A DNA stretch of 52,967 nt from an uncultured Treponema sp. GTDB taxonomy: Bacteria > Spirochaetota > Spirochaetia > Treponematales > Treponemataceae. The translations under genes were made by a program, and so were the position numbers. The stretch covers positions 1-52,967 of the forward strand of contig CAMVHR010000020.1 in NCBI GenBank assembly GCA_947167345.1, written 5' to 3'. Each line of letters opens with the position of its first letter. Position 1 is the stretch's first letter. Positions 26,558-34,289 of the stretch are shown here, piece by piece. A model generated the notes under the pieces. The model searched no databases. It saw nothing but the letters and a program-made list of their open reading frames with translations, and had not been told where the DNA came from.

Positions 26558-26630
26558 TGAATTGTGTACAATTAATTTATACAGAGATTTACTTTTTATG
26601 TCAATAGATTTTTCACAAAATTAAATTGTA
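26558..26630 (-). promoter_or_regulatory. Promoter and OhrR-like operators of the peroxide operon
   Basis: On the minus strand TTGACA (26604-26599) and TATAAA (26581-26576) are 17 bp apart. AATTGT-GT-ACAATT (26560-26573; symmetrical 26558-26575) directly follows the -10, where a repressor would block the start. CAAAATTAAATTGTA (26616-26630), upstream of the -35, is a second, less perfect match to the OhrR-type site TACAATT-n-AATTGTA. Confidence 0.7.
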
Positions 26631-26647
26631 TGCTATTATTTTTACAT

Positions 26648-27334
26648 TCAATCGGTAACAGAAAATTCGCTGAGAGATGAAATATTCTTTAAATCATTGA
26701 TTACATCAGTAAAATCATCCTTGCTCGGAGACTTTACGGTATAGCGCAGGATAATCTGCTTGCTCGCCATAATGCGGCTCATGTTCAAATCTTTTACAAT
26801 AAAACCGTTTTGTTCAATAGTGTCTTTAACCTTTTCCATGTCAACATCATCATTGTCATAGACAATATGAAGAGTCTTGCTTTTTCCAGCCGGAAAGAAT
26901 TTTTCTTCAACCTTTTCCAGTGCAAGAAGCAGGAACACGGCAATGACAAGGACTAATGCAGCTTCAGCATACAGCCCCACACCAATTGCAGTTCCAATTG
27001 CAGAAGTTGTCCAAACAATTGCAGCAGAAGTAAGCCCCTTAACATTCAAGCCCTGACGAAGAATTGCACCACCGCCCAAAAAGCCAATGCCACTGACTAC
27101 ACCAGCAATTACACGAGTAGGATCGCCACCGTCAAAACCTTTCGCAGCCTGAATTTCAGTCAATGAATAGGAAATTACAGCCCAAAGAGCAGATGACACG
27201 CTGATAAGGACAAGAGTCCTCATGCCGACTACCTGATTGCGAGTTTTACGTTCAAGTCCCATTACAATGCCTGCTATAACGCTCAAAAAAAATTTAAGCA
27301 GACAATCCCTTATGTAAACATCATTAAAAATCAT
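26648..27334 (-). CDS. MgtC/SapB-family membrane protein
   Basis: 228 residues with about five membrane helices in the first 140 residues. Family motifs are GLERKTRNQVVGMRTL and GVVSGIGFLGGGAIL. The C-terminal ~80 residues form an ACT-like cytoplasmic domain. MgtC proteins act in Mg2+-limited or acid growth and modulate F-ATPase in some pathogens. ATG 27334 has GGAAAG upstream; a TTG at 27349 is possible. The start comes one base after the stop of the upstream gene, so the two are coupled. Confidence 0.88.
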   Translation of the reverse strand: MIFNDVYIRDCLLKFFLSVIAGIVMGLERKTRNQVVGMRTLVLISVSSALWAVISYSLTEIQAAKGFDGGDPTRVIAGVVSGIGFLGGGAILRQGLNVKGLTSAAIVWTTSAIGTAIGVGLYAEAALVLVIAVFLLLALEKVEEKFFPAGKSKTLHIVYDNDDVDMEKVKDTIEQNGFIVKDLNMSRIMASKQIILRYTVKSPSKDDFTDVINDLKNISSLSEFSVTD

Positions 27335-27335
27335 A

Positions 27336-28127
27336 TTATTTCTTTCCAAACGGTAAACTAATTTTTCTGGATGAAATTTTAGAACCAGCCTTTATCCAGT
27401 TCAAGGCTTTTTTTGCATCAAGCTGAACGCCAGCTTCTGTAGAACTGTCAATATACCCCCCCAACCATCTGCCAAACTCAACATCACTTGCAGACACATC
27501 AATAGAATTGTCCCCGCGTACAAGATAAATGTTTACATAAGACTGATTTCCGTACAATGCTGCAATATTTTCTGCAAAAGTCATGAAGGAAGCGGCTGCA
27601 GATGCTACAGCAGGAGATGCAATTGAACTTATGCCATTCCTTACGGCTGGAGAGCGCAAGGTATCCGCATTACTAGGAGTTTCCTTTATTAAGAATACAA
27701 GAGAACCAGGATTAACTTCAGAATTCTTAAGTTCAAAGCGAGAAAGCACTTCAAGTGCCAAACTCTGATAAGGCAGGATAAGTTCATCACAGCACCTTAT
27801 GCATTCCTGCGTATTCATGCGTTGTTCAAGAGATGCAAACCATTCCTCGTCAAAAAACAGGATAGCTTCATCCATTCTGCCGAACATGCTTTCAGTTGCA
27901 AGAATGATTGTCCGTGCCGAGATTGGAGAAGTCTTGTTCCATTCCACAATTGAAATTCCCGAAGCTTCGCTTATCTGCTGAATTTTATCGGAATCATCTT
28001 CTTCATCATCGCGTTTTACAATTTCTGGACCTGTTATGGAAATGTTTCGTCCTGACAAAGAAAGCCCGTCTGCAAATTTGCTTCCGGCAGGCATTTCTTT
28101 TCCTGCGATAAGTGCCGTTTTAGCCAT
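27336..28127 (-). CDS. Unrecognised protein, degenerate Rossmann/SDR-like
   Basis: 263 residues, family not recognised. KTALIAGKE at the N-terminus and AVASAAASFMTFAENIAALYG near residue 190 recall the first strand and a late helix of short-chain dehydrogenases, but the Gly-rich dinucleotide loop and a YxxxK catalytic pair are missing. If it is an SDR relative, it is probably not an enzyme. A D/E-rich stretch (RDDEEDDSD) lies around residues 40-48. Its ATG at 28127 has a TATAAT 7 nt upstream and no ribosome-binding site. It precedes MgtC directly. Confidence 0.6.
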   Translation of the reverse strand: MAKTALIAGKEMPAGSKFADGLSLSGRNISITGPEIVKRDDEEDDSDKIQQISEASGISIVEWNKTSPISARTIILATESMFGRMDEAILFFDEEWFASLEQRMNTQECIRCCDELILPYQSLALEVLSRFELKNSEVNPGSLVFLIKETPSNADTLRSPAVRNGISSIASPAVASAAASFMTFAENIAALYGNQSYVNIYLVRGDNSIDVSASDVEFGRWLGGYIDSSTEAGVQLDAKKALNWIKAGSKISSRKISLPFGKK

Positions 28128-28134
28128 ATTGTAG

Positions 28135-28184
28135 ATTATAGCACACTCTTTATACTTTGCAAACAAGTCTTACAATGATATACT
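28135..28184. promoter_or_regulatory. Divergent leaderless promoters sharing one palindromic -35
   Basis: TTGCAA at 28157-28162 is its own reverse complement. On the minus strand it is 16 bp from TATAAT (28140-28135), which lies 7 nt before ATG 28127. On the plus strand it is 16 bp from TATACT (28179-28184), 8 nt before ATG 28193. Neither gene has a ribosome-binding site. Confidence 0.7.
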
Positions 28185-28192
28185 TTGTACCT

Positions 28193-29422
28193 ATGAAACT
28201 TTGGCTAAAATATTTAATAGGTGCCATTTTAGGAGCAGCTTTTGCCCTTATTCTGCCACCGCAAAGTAATCAGGCACAGGCAGTACTTGATTTTATCATT
28301 GAATTCGTAATCAGATTCGGACGCTATGCCCTCATGCCGCTTCTGTTCTTTTCAATCATTACGGCATGTTTTAAATTACGGGATCAGAGGCTCATGCTCA
28401 AGACAGGGCTATGGATATTCCTTACAATCATCATTTCATCAGCAATACTAGTTGTTCTGGGACTTGGTTCTGCACTCATAATCAAATTGCCAAGAATTCC
28501 TATGACAATCGAAAAGATAAACGAAATTCCTGTACTAGATTTAAAGGAACTTCTGTTCAAGATTTTTCCTTATTCAGGGTTTGCATCTATTCTCAATGAC
28601 AGCTTTCTTTTGCCATGCTTTGTTTTTGCAGGTCTTGCAGGAGCAGGAGCGGCTGATGACCAAACCGCATCAAGGGCAGCAATGACATTCTTTACTTCTG
28701 TAAGCAAAGTCTGCTATATCGTAATGAGTTTCTGCACGGAAATTCTTGCAATAGGCATGATTGCATTCACATGCAGATGGACATTAACATTCATTGCCTT
28801 GCATAGGCTGCAAGTATTTACGCCTCTGTTTATGCTGCTTGGTGCACTGCTTGCCGCAACAGCCCTTATAATCTACCCGCTGATCATCCGCTTTGTCTGT
28901 CACGACACACATCCATACCGCATATTGTACGCAGCAATAGCCCCAACAGTACTCGCATTCTTTAGCGCCGACACGAACACTACACTACCAATGTTAATCC
29001 GCCACGGAAAGGAAAGCATTGGAATACGTCACAGAGTAAATGCAGTTACATTTCCACTGTTTTCAATTTTTGCTCGCGGCGGAACAGCTCTGGTCATATC
29101 AGTATGCTTCATCGTAATATTAAAGACATATTCCCTTCTGGAAATAAAACTGTCAGCAATAATATGGATTGGGCTAATGTCATTCCTCATATCATTCGTA
29201 CTTGGAGAACATTCCAGCGGAGGCTCATACCTTGCACTCACAATTTTGTGCATCATGTACGGAAAGGGCTATGAGTCAGGCTACCTTTTGCTAAGGGATG
29301 CTGCCCCGATACTAGGATCATTTGCAGCAGCCTTTGATGCGCTTACAGCAATGACAGGAAGCTATATTGTCGGAATCAAGACTAACACTGTCGTACGTCA
29401 GGAACTGAATAAGTTCATTTAG
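28193..29422 (+). CDS. DAACS family dicarboxylate/amino acid:cation symporter
   Basis: 409 residues, about 8 membrane segments plus re-entrant loops. MPLLFFSIITACFKL, FSADTNTTLPMLIRHG and LGEHSSGGSYLALTI correspond to the conserved DAACS (glutamate/dicarboxylate:Na+ or H+) blocks. The usual SSS(T/S)TLP loop is changed to SADTNTTLP, so the substrate is uncertain. The start is ATG 28193; a longer frame from 28157 would lie across the shared promoter. It converges with and overlaps the apbE gene by 8 bp. Confidence 0.85.
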   Translation: MKLWLKYLIGAILGAAFALILPPQSNQAQAVLDFIIEFVIRFGRYALMPLLFFSIITACFKLRDQRLMLKTGLWIFLTIIISSAILVVLGLGSALIIKLPRIPMTIEKINEIPVLDLKELLFKIFPYSGFASILNDSFLLPCFVFAGLAGAGAADDQTASRAAMTFFTSVSKVCYIVMSFCTEILAIGMIAFTCRWTLTFIALHRLQVFTPLFMLLGALLAATALIIYPLIIRFVCHDTHPYRILYAAIAPTVLAFFSADTNTTLPMLIRHGKESIGIRHRVNAVTFPLFSIFARGGTALVISVCFIVILKTYSLLEIKLSAIIWIGLMSFLISFVLGEHSSGGSYLALTILCIMYGKGYESGYLLLRDAAPILGSFAAAFDALTAMTGSYIVGIKTNTVVRQELNKFI

Positions 29423-30437
29423 TACCGACAGGTAAGGCAGGACGTAAAGTTGCCGTCCTGCTTAAATTTTCGGATTGCCGTACCTCGCCATCGTTATCAA
29501 TGAATACGGCAGGAATGTCTGTAATGGAAGAGTACCGTTCCAGACCAACAAGAAAAGCTATAGTACTTAGGGCATCGGCATCAACGGATTTATCCTGAGG
29601 AGCTACTATTGTCACACTGCTCCAGTCGCGAACGGCAGGCATTCCGTTCTGCACATCAAAAATATGGTGGTATCGCACTCCGTCTTTTTCAAAATAGCGT
29701 TCGTATATGCCGCTTGTTACTACAGTTCCACCATGAGTCATGCCAAGAACAAGAACAGGTGTACTGTCAGGATCAAAAGGATTCTTTATGCCTATGTTCC
29801 ATGCAGAACCGTTCTTCTTTTTACCAAAGACACATACATTCCCCCCCAAGTCTATTATTGCACGCTTTACGCGGTTCTTTTCCAAGATAGCAGTTATTTC
29901 ATCTGAAGCAAAACCTTTTGCAATCCCCCCCAAATCCAACGACATGCCTTCTTTTTCAAGAAAGACTGTAGGCTTTTCGGAAGATTCATCTACAATTACT
30001 TTTTTCCAATCCACATACTCAAGAACATGGCTTATTTCCTGAGCAGAAGGGACTTTTGCATGTTCTGTATTTATGCCCCACAGCTTAACCAAAGGACCGA
30101 TTGTCGGATCAAAAACACCATCCGTCAGCCGGGCATAATACAAAGCCTTGTTCAATACAAAAATAAAATCAGAATTGACGGCTACAGAACTTTTACCAGC
30201 CGCAGCATTTACATGAGAAATCATGGAATCCGTACGGTTTACATTGAACAGGGCATCAATTTGCCTTAAGCGTTTAAAAATGGCGTCATAAAGTTGTTCA
30301 GTACCATCTTCAAAAGCATTCACAGAACAAACAGTACCTATAACAGTTTCTGTTCTTGGTAATGAGGTCTTTTTAGTGCTACAGCTGCACAGCAAAAAAA
30401 CAATGCTGACTAGTACAAAATGTTTTGCAACATGCAT
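29415..30437 (-). CDS. apbE: FAD:protein FMN transferase (ApbE family), lipoprotein
   Basis: 340 residues. The signal peptide ends LLCSC, a lipobox, so it acts in the periplasm. ApbE/Ftp motifs SLDLGGIAKGFASDEI, AIIDLGGNVCVFG, and SSVTIVAP with DADALST follow. It flavinylates proteins such as RnfG/NqrC or other periplasmic flavoproteins, or handles FAD as in T. pallidum Ftp. The start follows the upstream stop codon with no gap (TGA-ATG), so the two genes are tightly coupled. No Rnf subunit gene is in the window. Confidence 0.9.
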   Translation of the reverse strand: MHVAKHFVLVSIVFLLCSCSTKKTSLPRTETVIGTVCSVNAFEDGTEQLYDAIFKRLRQIDALFNVNRTDSMISHVNAAAGKSSVAVNSDFIFVLNKALYYARLTDGVFDPTIGPLVKLWGINTEHAKVPSAQEISHVLEYVDWKKVIVDESSEKPTVFLEKEGMSLDLGGIAKGFASDEITAILEKNRVKRAIIDLGGNVCVFGKKKNGSAWNIGIKNPFDPDSTPVLVLGMTHGGTVVTSGIYERYFEKDGVRYHHIFDVQNGMPAVRDWSSVTIVAPQDKSVDADALSTIAFLVGLERYSSITDIPAVFIDNDGEVRQSENLSRTATLRPALPVGTK

Positions 30438-30872
30438 TCAAATACTCCATTTGATTTCAGAATTTACAGCCTTAATGCATTCAAACAAGTCATGAAGGGC
30501 TTCATTTTCAGTAAAGTCAGGAAAAGGTACTGAAATTCTTTCTTTATCGGTAACGACATACCAGCGCCAGTGCCCCATTCTAAGATAGCGTACATATTGC
30601 CGCTCTATTTTGCGAATGTCCTTGAATGAAATGGTATAGCGCGAAAATATGGTACGGACTTTCATACAGTCCCCGTTATAGGCAATGTCTATTTTAAATT
30701 CCATCAGGCCGGAAAAAATCAGCAGTACCGAAAACACTGTAAACATGACAAACAGCATTACATTATTGCCTATGCCAAGGCACAATGCCGCCATTATGCC
30801 CATGACAGTGCCGAATGCAAAGTCAGCAATGCTTCGGTAGATGTTCTCTTTTTCCAGCCAGATGTGTTTCAT
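30438..30872 (-). CDS. Small membrane protein with PH-like domain
   Basis: 144 residues. Two hydrophobic segments (about 15-52) are followed by a PH-like beta domain in the second half (KIDIAYNGDCMKVRTIF, YTISFKDIRKIERQY, WRWYVVTDKERISVPF). This arrangement fits bacterial PH (bPH) membrane proteins of unknown function. It lies between aspS (14 bp upstream) and apbE (0 bp), in the same operon. Confidence 0.6.
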   Translation of the reverse strand: MKHIWLEKENIYRSIADFAFGTVMGIMAALCLGIGNNVMLFVMFTVFSVLLIFSGLMEFKIDIAYNGDCMKVRTIFSRYTISFKDIRKIERQYVRYLRMGHWRWYVVTDKERISVPFPDFTENEALHDLFECIKAVNSEIKWSI

Positions 30873-30886
30873 TACATCAATATGTC

Positions 30887-32719
30887 TTATGCTTCCTTTT
30901 CAGTACAGACAATGTGCAAATCTTTCAGCTGCTGTTCGTCTACAACGCTAGGACAGTCATCCATAGGACTTGCGGCAAGGTTGTTCTTAGGGAAAGCAAT
31001 TACTTCATGAATTGATTCTTCATGACACATGAGCATGACAAGGCGGTCAAGACCAGGAGCTATGCCGCCGTGAGGAGGTGCACCAAACTTGAATGCCTGA
31101 ACAAGGAATCCAAATGCCTTTTCTGCACGCTCATTAGAGTAACCTACAATCTTAAAGATTCTCTGCTGCAGGGCAGGATCATTAATACGCATTGAACCAG
31201 AAGCCAATTCATAACCGTTTAATACAAGGTCATAAAGATCACCCTTTACACTGCCTGGATCAGACTCCAATGTGTCCCAGTATTTTTTCTGAGGAAGGGT
31301 AAACATGTGATGTTCTGTTTCCCAATGATTTTCCTCTTCATTCCATGCAAAATACGGAAAATCAATAATCCATACAAAGTGGAATTCATCTTTTGGATTG
31401 TAAAGGTTCAAATCCTTGCCAAGCTGCTTGCGGACTGCACCAAGTGCGACACACGCAACCTGCCATTTTTCATCGCTAACAAACAAAAGAAGGTCATTTT
31501 TTTCCGCACCAAGCTTGGAGCATACATCGCTTTCTTTGCCTGCATAGAACTTGCTGATGCCGCCTTCAAACTTGCCATCTGCATTTACTTTCATCCAGGC
31601 AAGACCTTTTGCATGATTTATTTTTGCAACAGATTCCAAAGCTTCTATCATCTTGCGGCTGTACTTGTCAGCAACATTCTTTACAACAAGAGCTTTTAAT
31701 CCGCTACGTTTGTGGCGAGGAAGACTGCTGTCTGAATTTTCTGCACCAGCCTTGAATGCTGCAAAATCGCTTAGGTCTGCCATAAATGCAGCATCCTGCA
31801 TTTTAAGATCAAAACGGAGATCCGGCTTGTCACTTCCGTATAAGTCAAAGGCATCGTCCCATGTAAGGCGGTCAAAATGTGCAGGAAGGTCATAGTTCAT
31901 TGTCTTTTTGAAGATATAAGCCATCATGCCTTCTGTAGTTTCAAGAACTTCCTCACGGTTTGTAAATGAAAGCTCCATATCAATCTGAGTAAATTCTGGC
32001 TGGCGGTCTCCACGTGCATCTTCATCACGATAGCAACGTGCAATCTGAAAATACTTGTCAAAGCCCGACACCATCAGAATCTGCTTGTACAGTTGAGGGC
32101 TCTGTGGCAATGAATAGAATTTTCCAGGATGGACACGACTAGGAACCAGATAGTCACGAGCACCTTCTGGAGTTGATTTTATGAATGTAGGCGTTTCAAT
32201 TTCAAGGAAGCCTTTTGAAGTAAGGTATTCTCTAGTTGCAAAAGTAACATTGGAACGCAGGATGATGTTATGCTGCATTGGTGCACGGCGCAGGTCAAGA
32301 TAACGGTACTTAAGGCGAAGATCTTCGTTAGGAAGGACAATAGATCCGTCTTTCTGGCGGACTTCTTCAATAGAAAATGGAAGTTCCTGTGAAGTTGTAA
32401 AAATTTCAATATCCTTTGCTTCTACTTCAATTTCACCGGTTGCCATGTCTTTGTTGATGTCTTTTTCGCTACGGGCAATTACAACACCTTCAACGGCTAT
32501 GCAGTATTCGCTTTTAAGTGAAGCCGCAATCTTTTTTGTGTCTTCACTGGCATTATCACCAACCACAACCTGTGTTATGCCGTAACGGTCGCGGAGACTT
32601 ATAAAATTTAGCCCTCCCAAGTTACGGGAGCGACTGACCCATCCATTTAATACTACGGTCTTGCCTACATCAGAGGCACGAAGGTCTCCGCAGGTTACCG
32701 TTCTCTTAGAGTTTTCCAT
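30887..32719 (-). CDS. aspS: Aspartyl-tRNA synthetase
   Basis: 610 residues, bacterial length with the GAD insertion. The N-terminal anticodon-binding OB domain ends near residue 120; class II motif 1-3 include YRDEDARGDRQPEFTQIDMELSF and GIAPGLDRLVMLMC. The insert around residues 300-440 is the bacterial GAD domain. It charges tRNA-Asp. Whether it also charges tRNA-Asn cannot be told from the sequence alone. The ATG follows an imperfect GA-rich leader. The spacer upstream (32777-32815) holds a 10-bp hairpin, possibly in its leader. Confidence 0.95.
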   Translation of the reverse strand: MENSKRTVTCGDLRASDVGKTVVLNGWVSRSRNLGGLNFISLRDRYGITQVVVGDNASEDTKKIAASLKSEYCIAVEGVVIARSEKDINKDMATGEIEVEAKDIEIFTTSQELPFSIEEVRQKDGSIVLPNEDLRLKYRYLDLRRAPMQHNIILRSNVTFATREYLTSKGFLEIETPTFIKSTPEGARDYLVPSRVHPGKFYSLPQSPQLYKQILMVSGFDKYFQIARCYRDEDARGDRQPEFTQIDMELSFTNREEVLETTEGMMAYIFKKTMNYDLPAHFDRLTWDDAFDLYGSDKPDLRFDLKMQDAAFMADLSDFAAFKAGAENSDSSLPRHKRSGLKALVVKNVADKYSRKMIEALESVAKINHAKGLAWMKVNADGKFEGGISKFYAGKESDVCSKLGAEKNDLLLFVSDEKWQVACVALGAVRKQLGKDLNLYNPKDEFHFVWIIDFPYFAWNEEENHWETEHHMFTLPQKKYWDTLESDPGSVKGDLYDLVLNGYELASGSMRINDPALQQRIFKIVGYSNERAEKAFGFLVQAFKFGAPPHGGIAPGLDRLVMLMCHEESIHEVIAFPKNNLAASPMDDCPSVVDEQQLKDLHIVCTEKEA

Positions 32720-32776
32720 AAGTCTAGTATTTTAATGAATTACAGGCATTTACTCAATAAGAAAGTTTTTTTTCAT

Positions 32777-32815
32777 TTTAGCTCTTATCATGAAGGACTT
32801 CCATGAAGAGCTAAA
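32777..32815 (-). promoter_or_regulatory. Long hairpin upstream of aspS
   Basis: TTTAGCTCTT (32777-32786) pairs with AAGAGCTAAA (32806-32815), and the interior CATGAAGGACTTCCATG can also fold. It would be in the 5' leader of aspS if transcription starts beyond it. No T tract follows on the minus strand, so it is not a simple terminator. Confidence 0.5.
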
Positions 32816-32834
32816 GGAAAGGATTGTTTTTTGT

Positions 32835-32926
32835 TAAGGAAAAGAGACAGATCTTTATAAGGAAAGGGGATCATTTACTATAAAGAAATGGGAGCGCGTA
32901 CAGTAAGGAAATGAGGTCAATAAACT
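32835..32926. repeat. 23-bp tandem array (TAAGGAAA-type), four units
   Basis: Units begin at 32835, 32858, 32881 and 32904, exactly 23 bp apart. Each begins TAARGAAA followed by a G-rich triplet; the last ~10 bases vary freely. It is in the 648-bp non-coding gap between aspS and the amidohydrolase. Confidence 0.7.
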
Positions 32927-32942
32927 TCCATTATCGGGAGTA

Positions 32943-33008
32943 CAATCTAGTTAGGTTATGTCTGCAATCTAATTAGATTATTTTGCCAATCTAGTTTGGA
33001 TAGGATTT
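32943..33008. repeat. 22-bp tandem array (CAATCTA-type), three units
   Basis: Units at 32943, 32965 and 32987 share CAATCTARTTWGRTW in their first part; the last six bases vary. The array begins 17 bp after the 23-bp array and has almost the same period but a different sequence. Confidence 0.75.
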
Positions 33009-33029
33009 TACATAAAGATTTAAAATGAA

Positions 33030-33238
33030 CAAGACCAGATTTTGCTTCTGGTCTTGTAGTTATAATATAGCAGACATTCGGCTTTTAGTCAAAGATTAAA
33101 ATTTTTCATTTTTTCTCAGAAAATTGCGACAAAATGTACATATCATTTTTTACTGACATACAGCCTCCTATATTCAATCATATTTTAACATAACAAGCAG
33201 TTTTGTCTACTAAATTTCAAGTTCTGTCAACAAAACTG
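33030..33238 (-). other. Cryptic small transcription unit
   Basis: On the minus strand: TAGACA (33209-33204), 16 bp, TAAAAT (33187-33182), then AGGAGG (33169-33164), an ORF of 17 codons (33159-33106) and a 9-bp hairpin (CAAGACCAG/CTGGTCTTG, 33030-33056) followed by TTCATTTT. An inverted repeat CAGTTTTGT (33198-33206) / ACAAAACTG (33230-33238) overlaps the -35. The parts are in the right order and spacing for a gene of about 145 nt. It could encode a short peptide, a small RNA, or the remnant of a larger gene. Confidence 0.45.
33106..33159 (-). CDS. Possible 17-residue small protein
   Basis: The ORF reads MSVKNDMYILSQFSEKK. It is not hydrophobic, so it is not a type I toxin of the usual kind. 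AGGAGG lies 4 nt before the ATG, the best ribosome-binding site in this gap. No homolog was recognised. It may be the truncated start of a decayed gene. Confidence 0.35.
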   Translation of the reverse strand: MSVKNDMYILSQFSEKK

Positions 33239-33367
33239 GATAAACGTCGAAATTCTGGGATGAAAAGTGGTCTTCAATCAAATATTAAGTTTTCTGCCAA
33301 AACTGCAAGTCGTTTCACTCCAGTTCAATATGGACTGTAAAAGAAAAAATATATTATACTGTAGTCA

Positions 33368-34153
33368 ATGAAATTTATTGATTTTCACACACATATATAT
33401 CCTGAAAAAATTGTTTTACATGCTACAGAATACCTGAGCGATACATTTGGCAAAGATGCAGAATGGCCTGGCAGTTCCGAAAATCTTCTGATATTCGGCA
33501 TGGCGGCAGGCATTTCAAAATTCGTTACGCTCCCAGTTGCAATGAAAGCAACCCAAGTCCACAAAATAAACGAATTCATTCTTGGTGAAGCCGCAAAGTA
33601 TGACCAATTGATTCCTTTTGGAACTCTTCATGCAGCACAGGACAATTTAATAGAAGAAATTAATTTCATAAAAGAATCTAGCATTCAAGGAATAAAGATT
33701 CATCCAAACCAGCAGGGATTTGCACTTGATGACACCCGCATGTTTGATGCATACACATATCTTTCTGAACTGGGCATTCCAGTGCTCTTTCATTGCGGTG
33801 ACTTAAATTCCGATTTATCAAATCCTCCTCGCCTGAAAAAACTGATAAACATGTTTCCAAAACTAAGGATCGTAGCAGCTCACTTTGGCGGGTGGCAAGT
33901 ATTTGACCAAGCTTACGAGTTGCTCAGAAAAGAAAACATTCACTTTGACATGTCAAGTTCAATGTATATCATGGGACTAGAAAAGACTGCAAAATTCATA
34001 CGCCACTATGGAGCAGAAAAGATTTTCTTTGGCACTGACTTTCCGTTATGCGACCAGTCAGTAGAAATTGAAAAGTTTCTTAAGCTTGACATTCCCTATG
34101 CTGACAAAGAAAAGATAGCCTGGCAAAATGCCGCTGATTTTCTTGGCATTTGA
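33368..34153 (+). CDS. Amidohydrolase-2 family metal-dependent hydrolase
   Basis: 261 residues, TIM-barrel hydrolase (PF04909-like). Metal/catalytic motifs are FIDFHTHIYP, GIKIHPNQQG, LFHCGD, VAAHFGG and the closing FFGTDFPL (Asp ligand). The substrate is unknown; relatives are decarboxylases or hydrolases. The ATG is 7 nt after TATACT (33355-33360), which is 18 bp from TGGACT (33331-33336); there is no ribosome-binding site, so a leaderless message is likely. The thiamine transporter promoter overlaps its stop codon, but no functional link is shown. Confidence 0.82.
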   Translation: MKFIDFHTHIYPEKIVLHATEYLSDTFGKDAEWPGSSENLLIFGMAAGISKFVTLPVAMKATQVHKINEFILGEAAKYDQLIPFGTLHAAQDNLIEEINFIKESSIQGIKIHPNQQGFALDDTRMFDAYTYLSELGIPVLFHCGDLNSDLSNPPRLKKLINMFPKLRIVAAHFGGWQVFDQAYELLRKENIHFDMSSSMYIMGLEKTAKFIRHYGAEKIFFGTDFPLCDQSVEIEKFLKLDIPYADKEKIAWQNAADFLGI

Positions 34154-34178
34154 CTAAACCGCAATATAAGTATAATAT
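34150..34178 (+). promoter_or_regulatory. Probable promoter of the thiBPQ operon
   Basis: TTGACT (34150-34155) overlaps the stop codon of the amidohydrolase gene. TATAAT is at 34171-34176 (15 bp) or TAATAT at 34173-34178 (17 bp). It lies just before the riboswitch, as required. Confidence 0.5.
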
Positions 34179-34184
34179 AGCACG

Positions 34185-34289
34185 CATACCGGGGTGGTTT
34201 TGCAAATGCGAAGCCTGAGATTACACCCGCACGAAATTCCGCATGGAGTTTCAAACCTGATCCGGATAATACCGGCGGAGGAAGGTATG
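34185..34289 (+). ncRNA. TPP (THI-box) riboswitch
   Basis: The conserved TPP core is present: CCGGGGTG (34189-34196), CTGAGATTACACCCG (about 34215-34229), ACCTGATCCGGATAATACCGG (about 34256-34275) and the closing GCGGAGGAAG. The helix P1 is formed by CATACC (34185-34190) and GGTATG (34284-34289). The second arm contains the thiB start codon ATG (34287-34289), and GGAGG (34277-34281) is inside the aptamer core. TPP binding should therefore hide both the ribosome-binding site and the start codon. No terminator is seen. Confidence 0.95.

Noticed and set aside
34194..34286. N-terminal extension of ThiB from ATG 34194
   Set aside because: It would translate the TPP riboswitch, and the lipoprotein signal begins properly at 34287.
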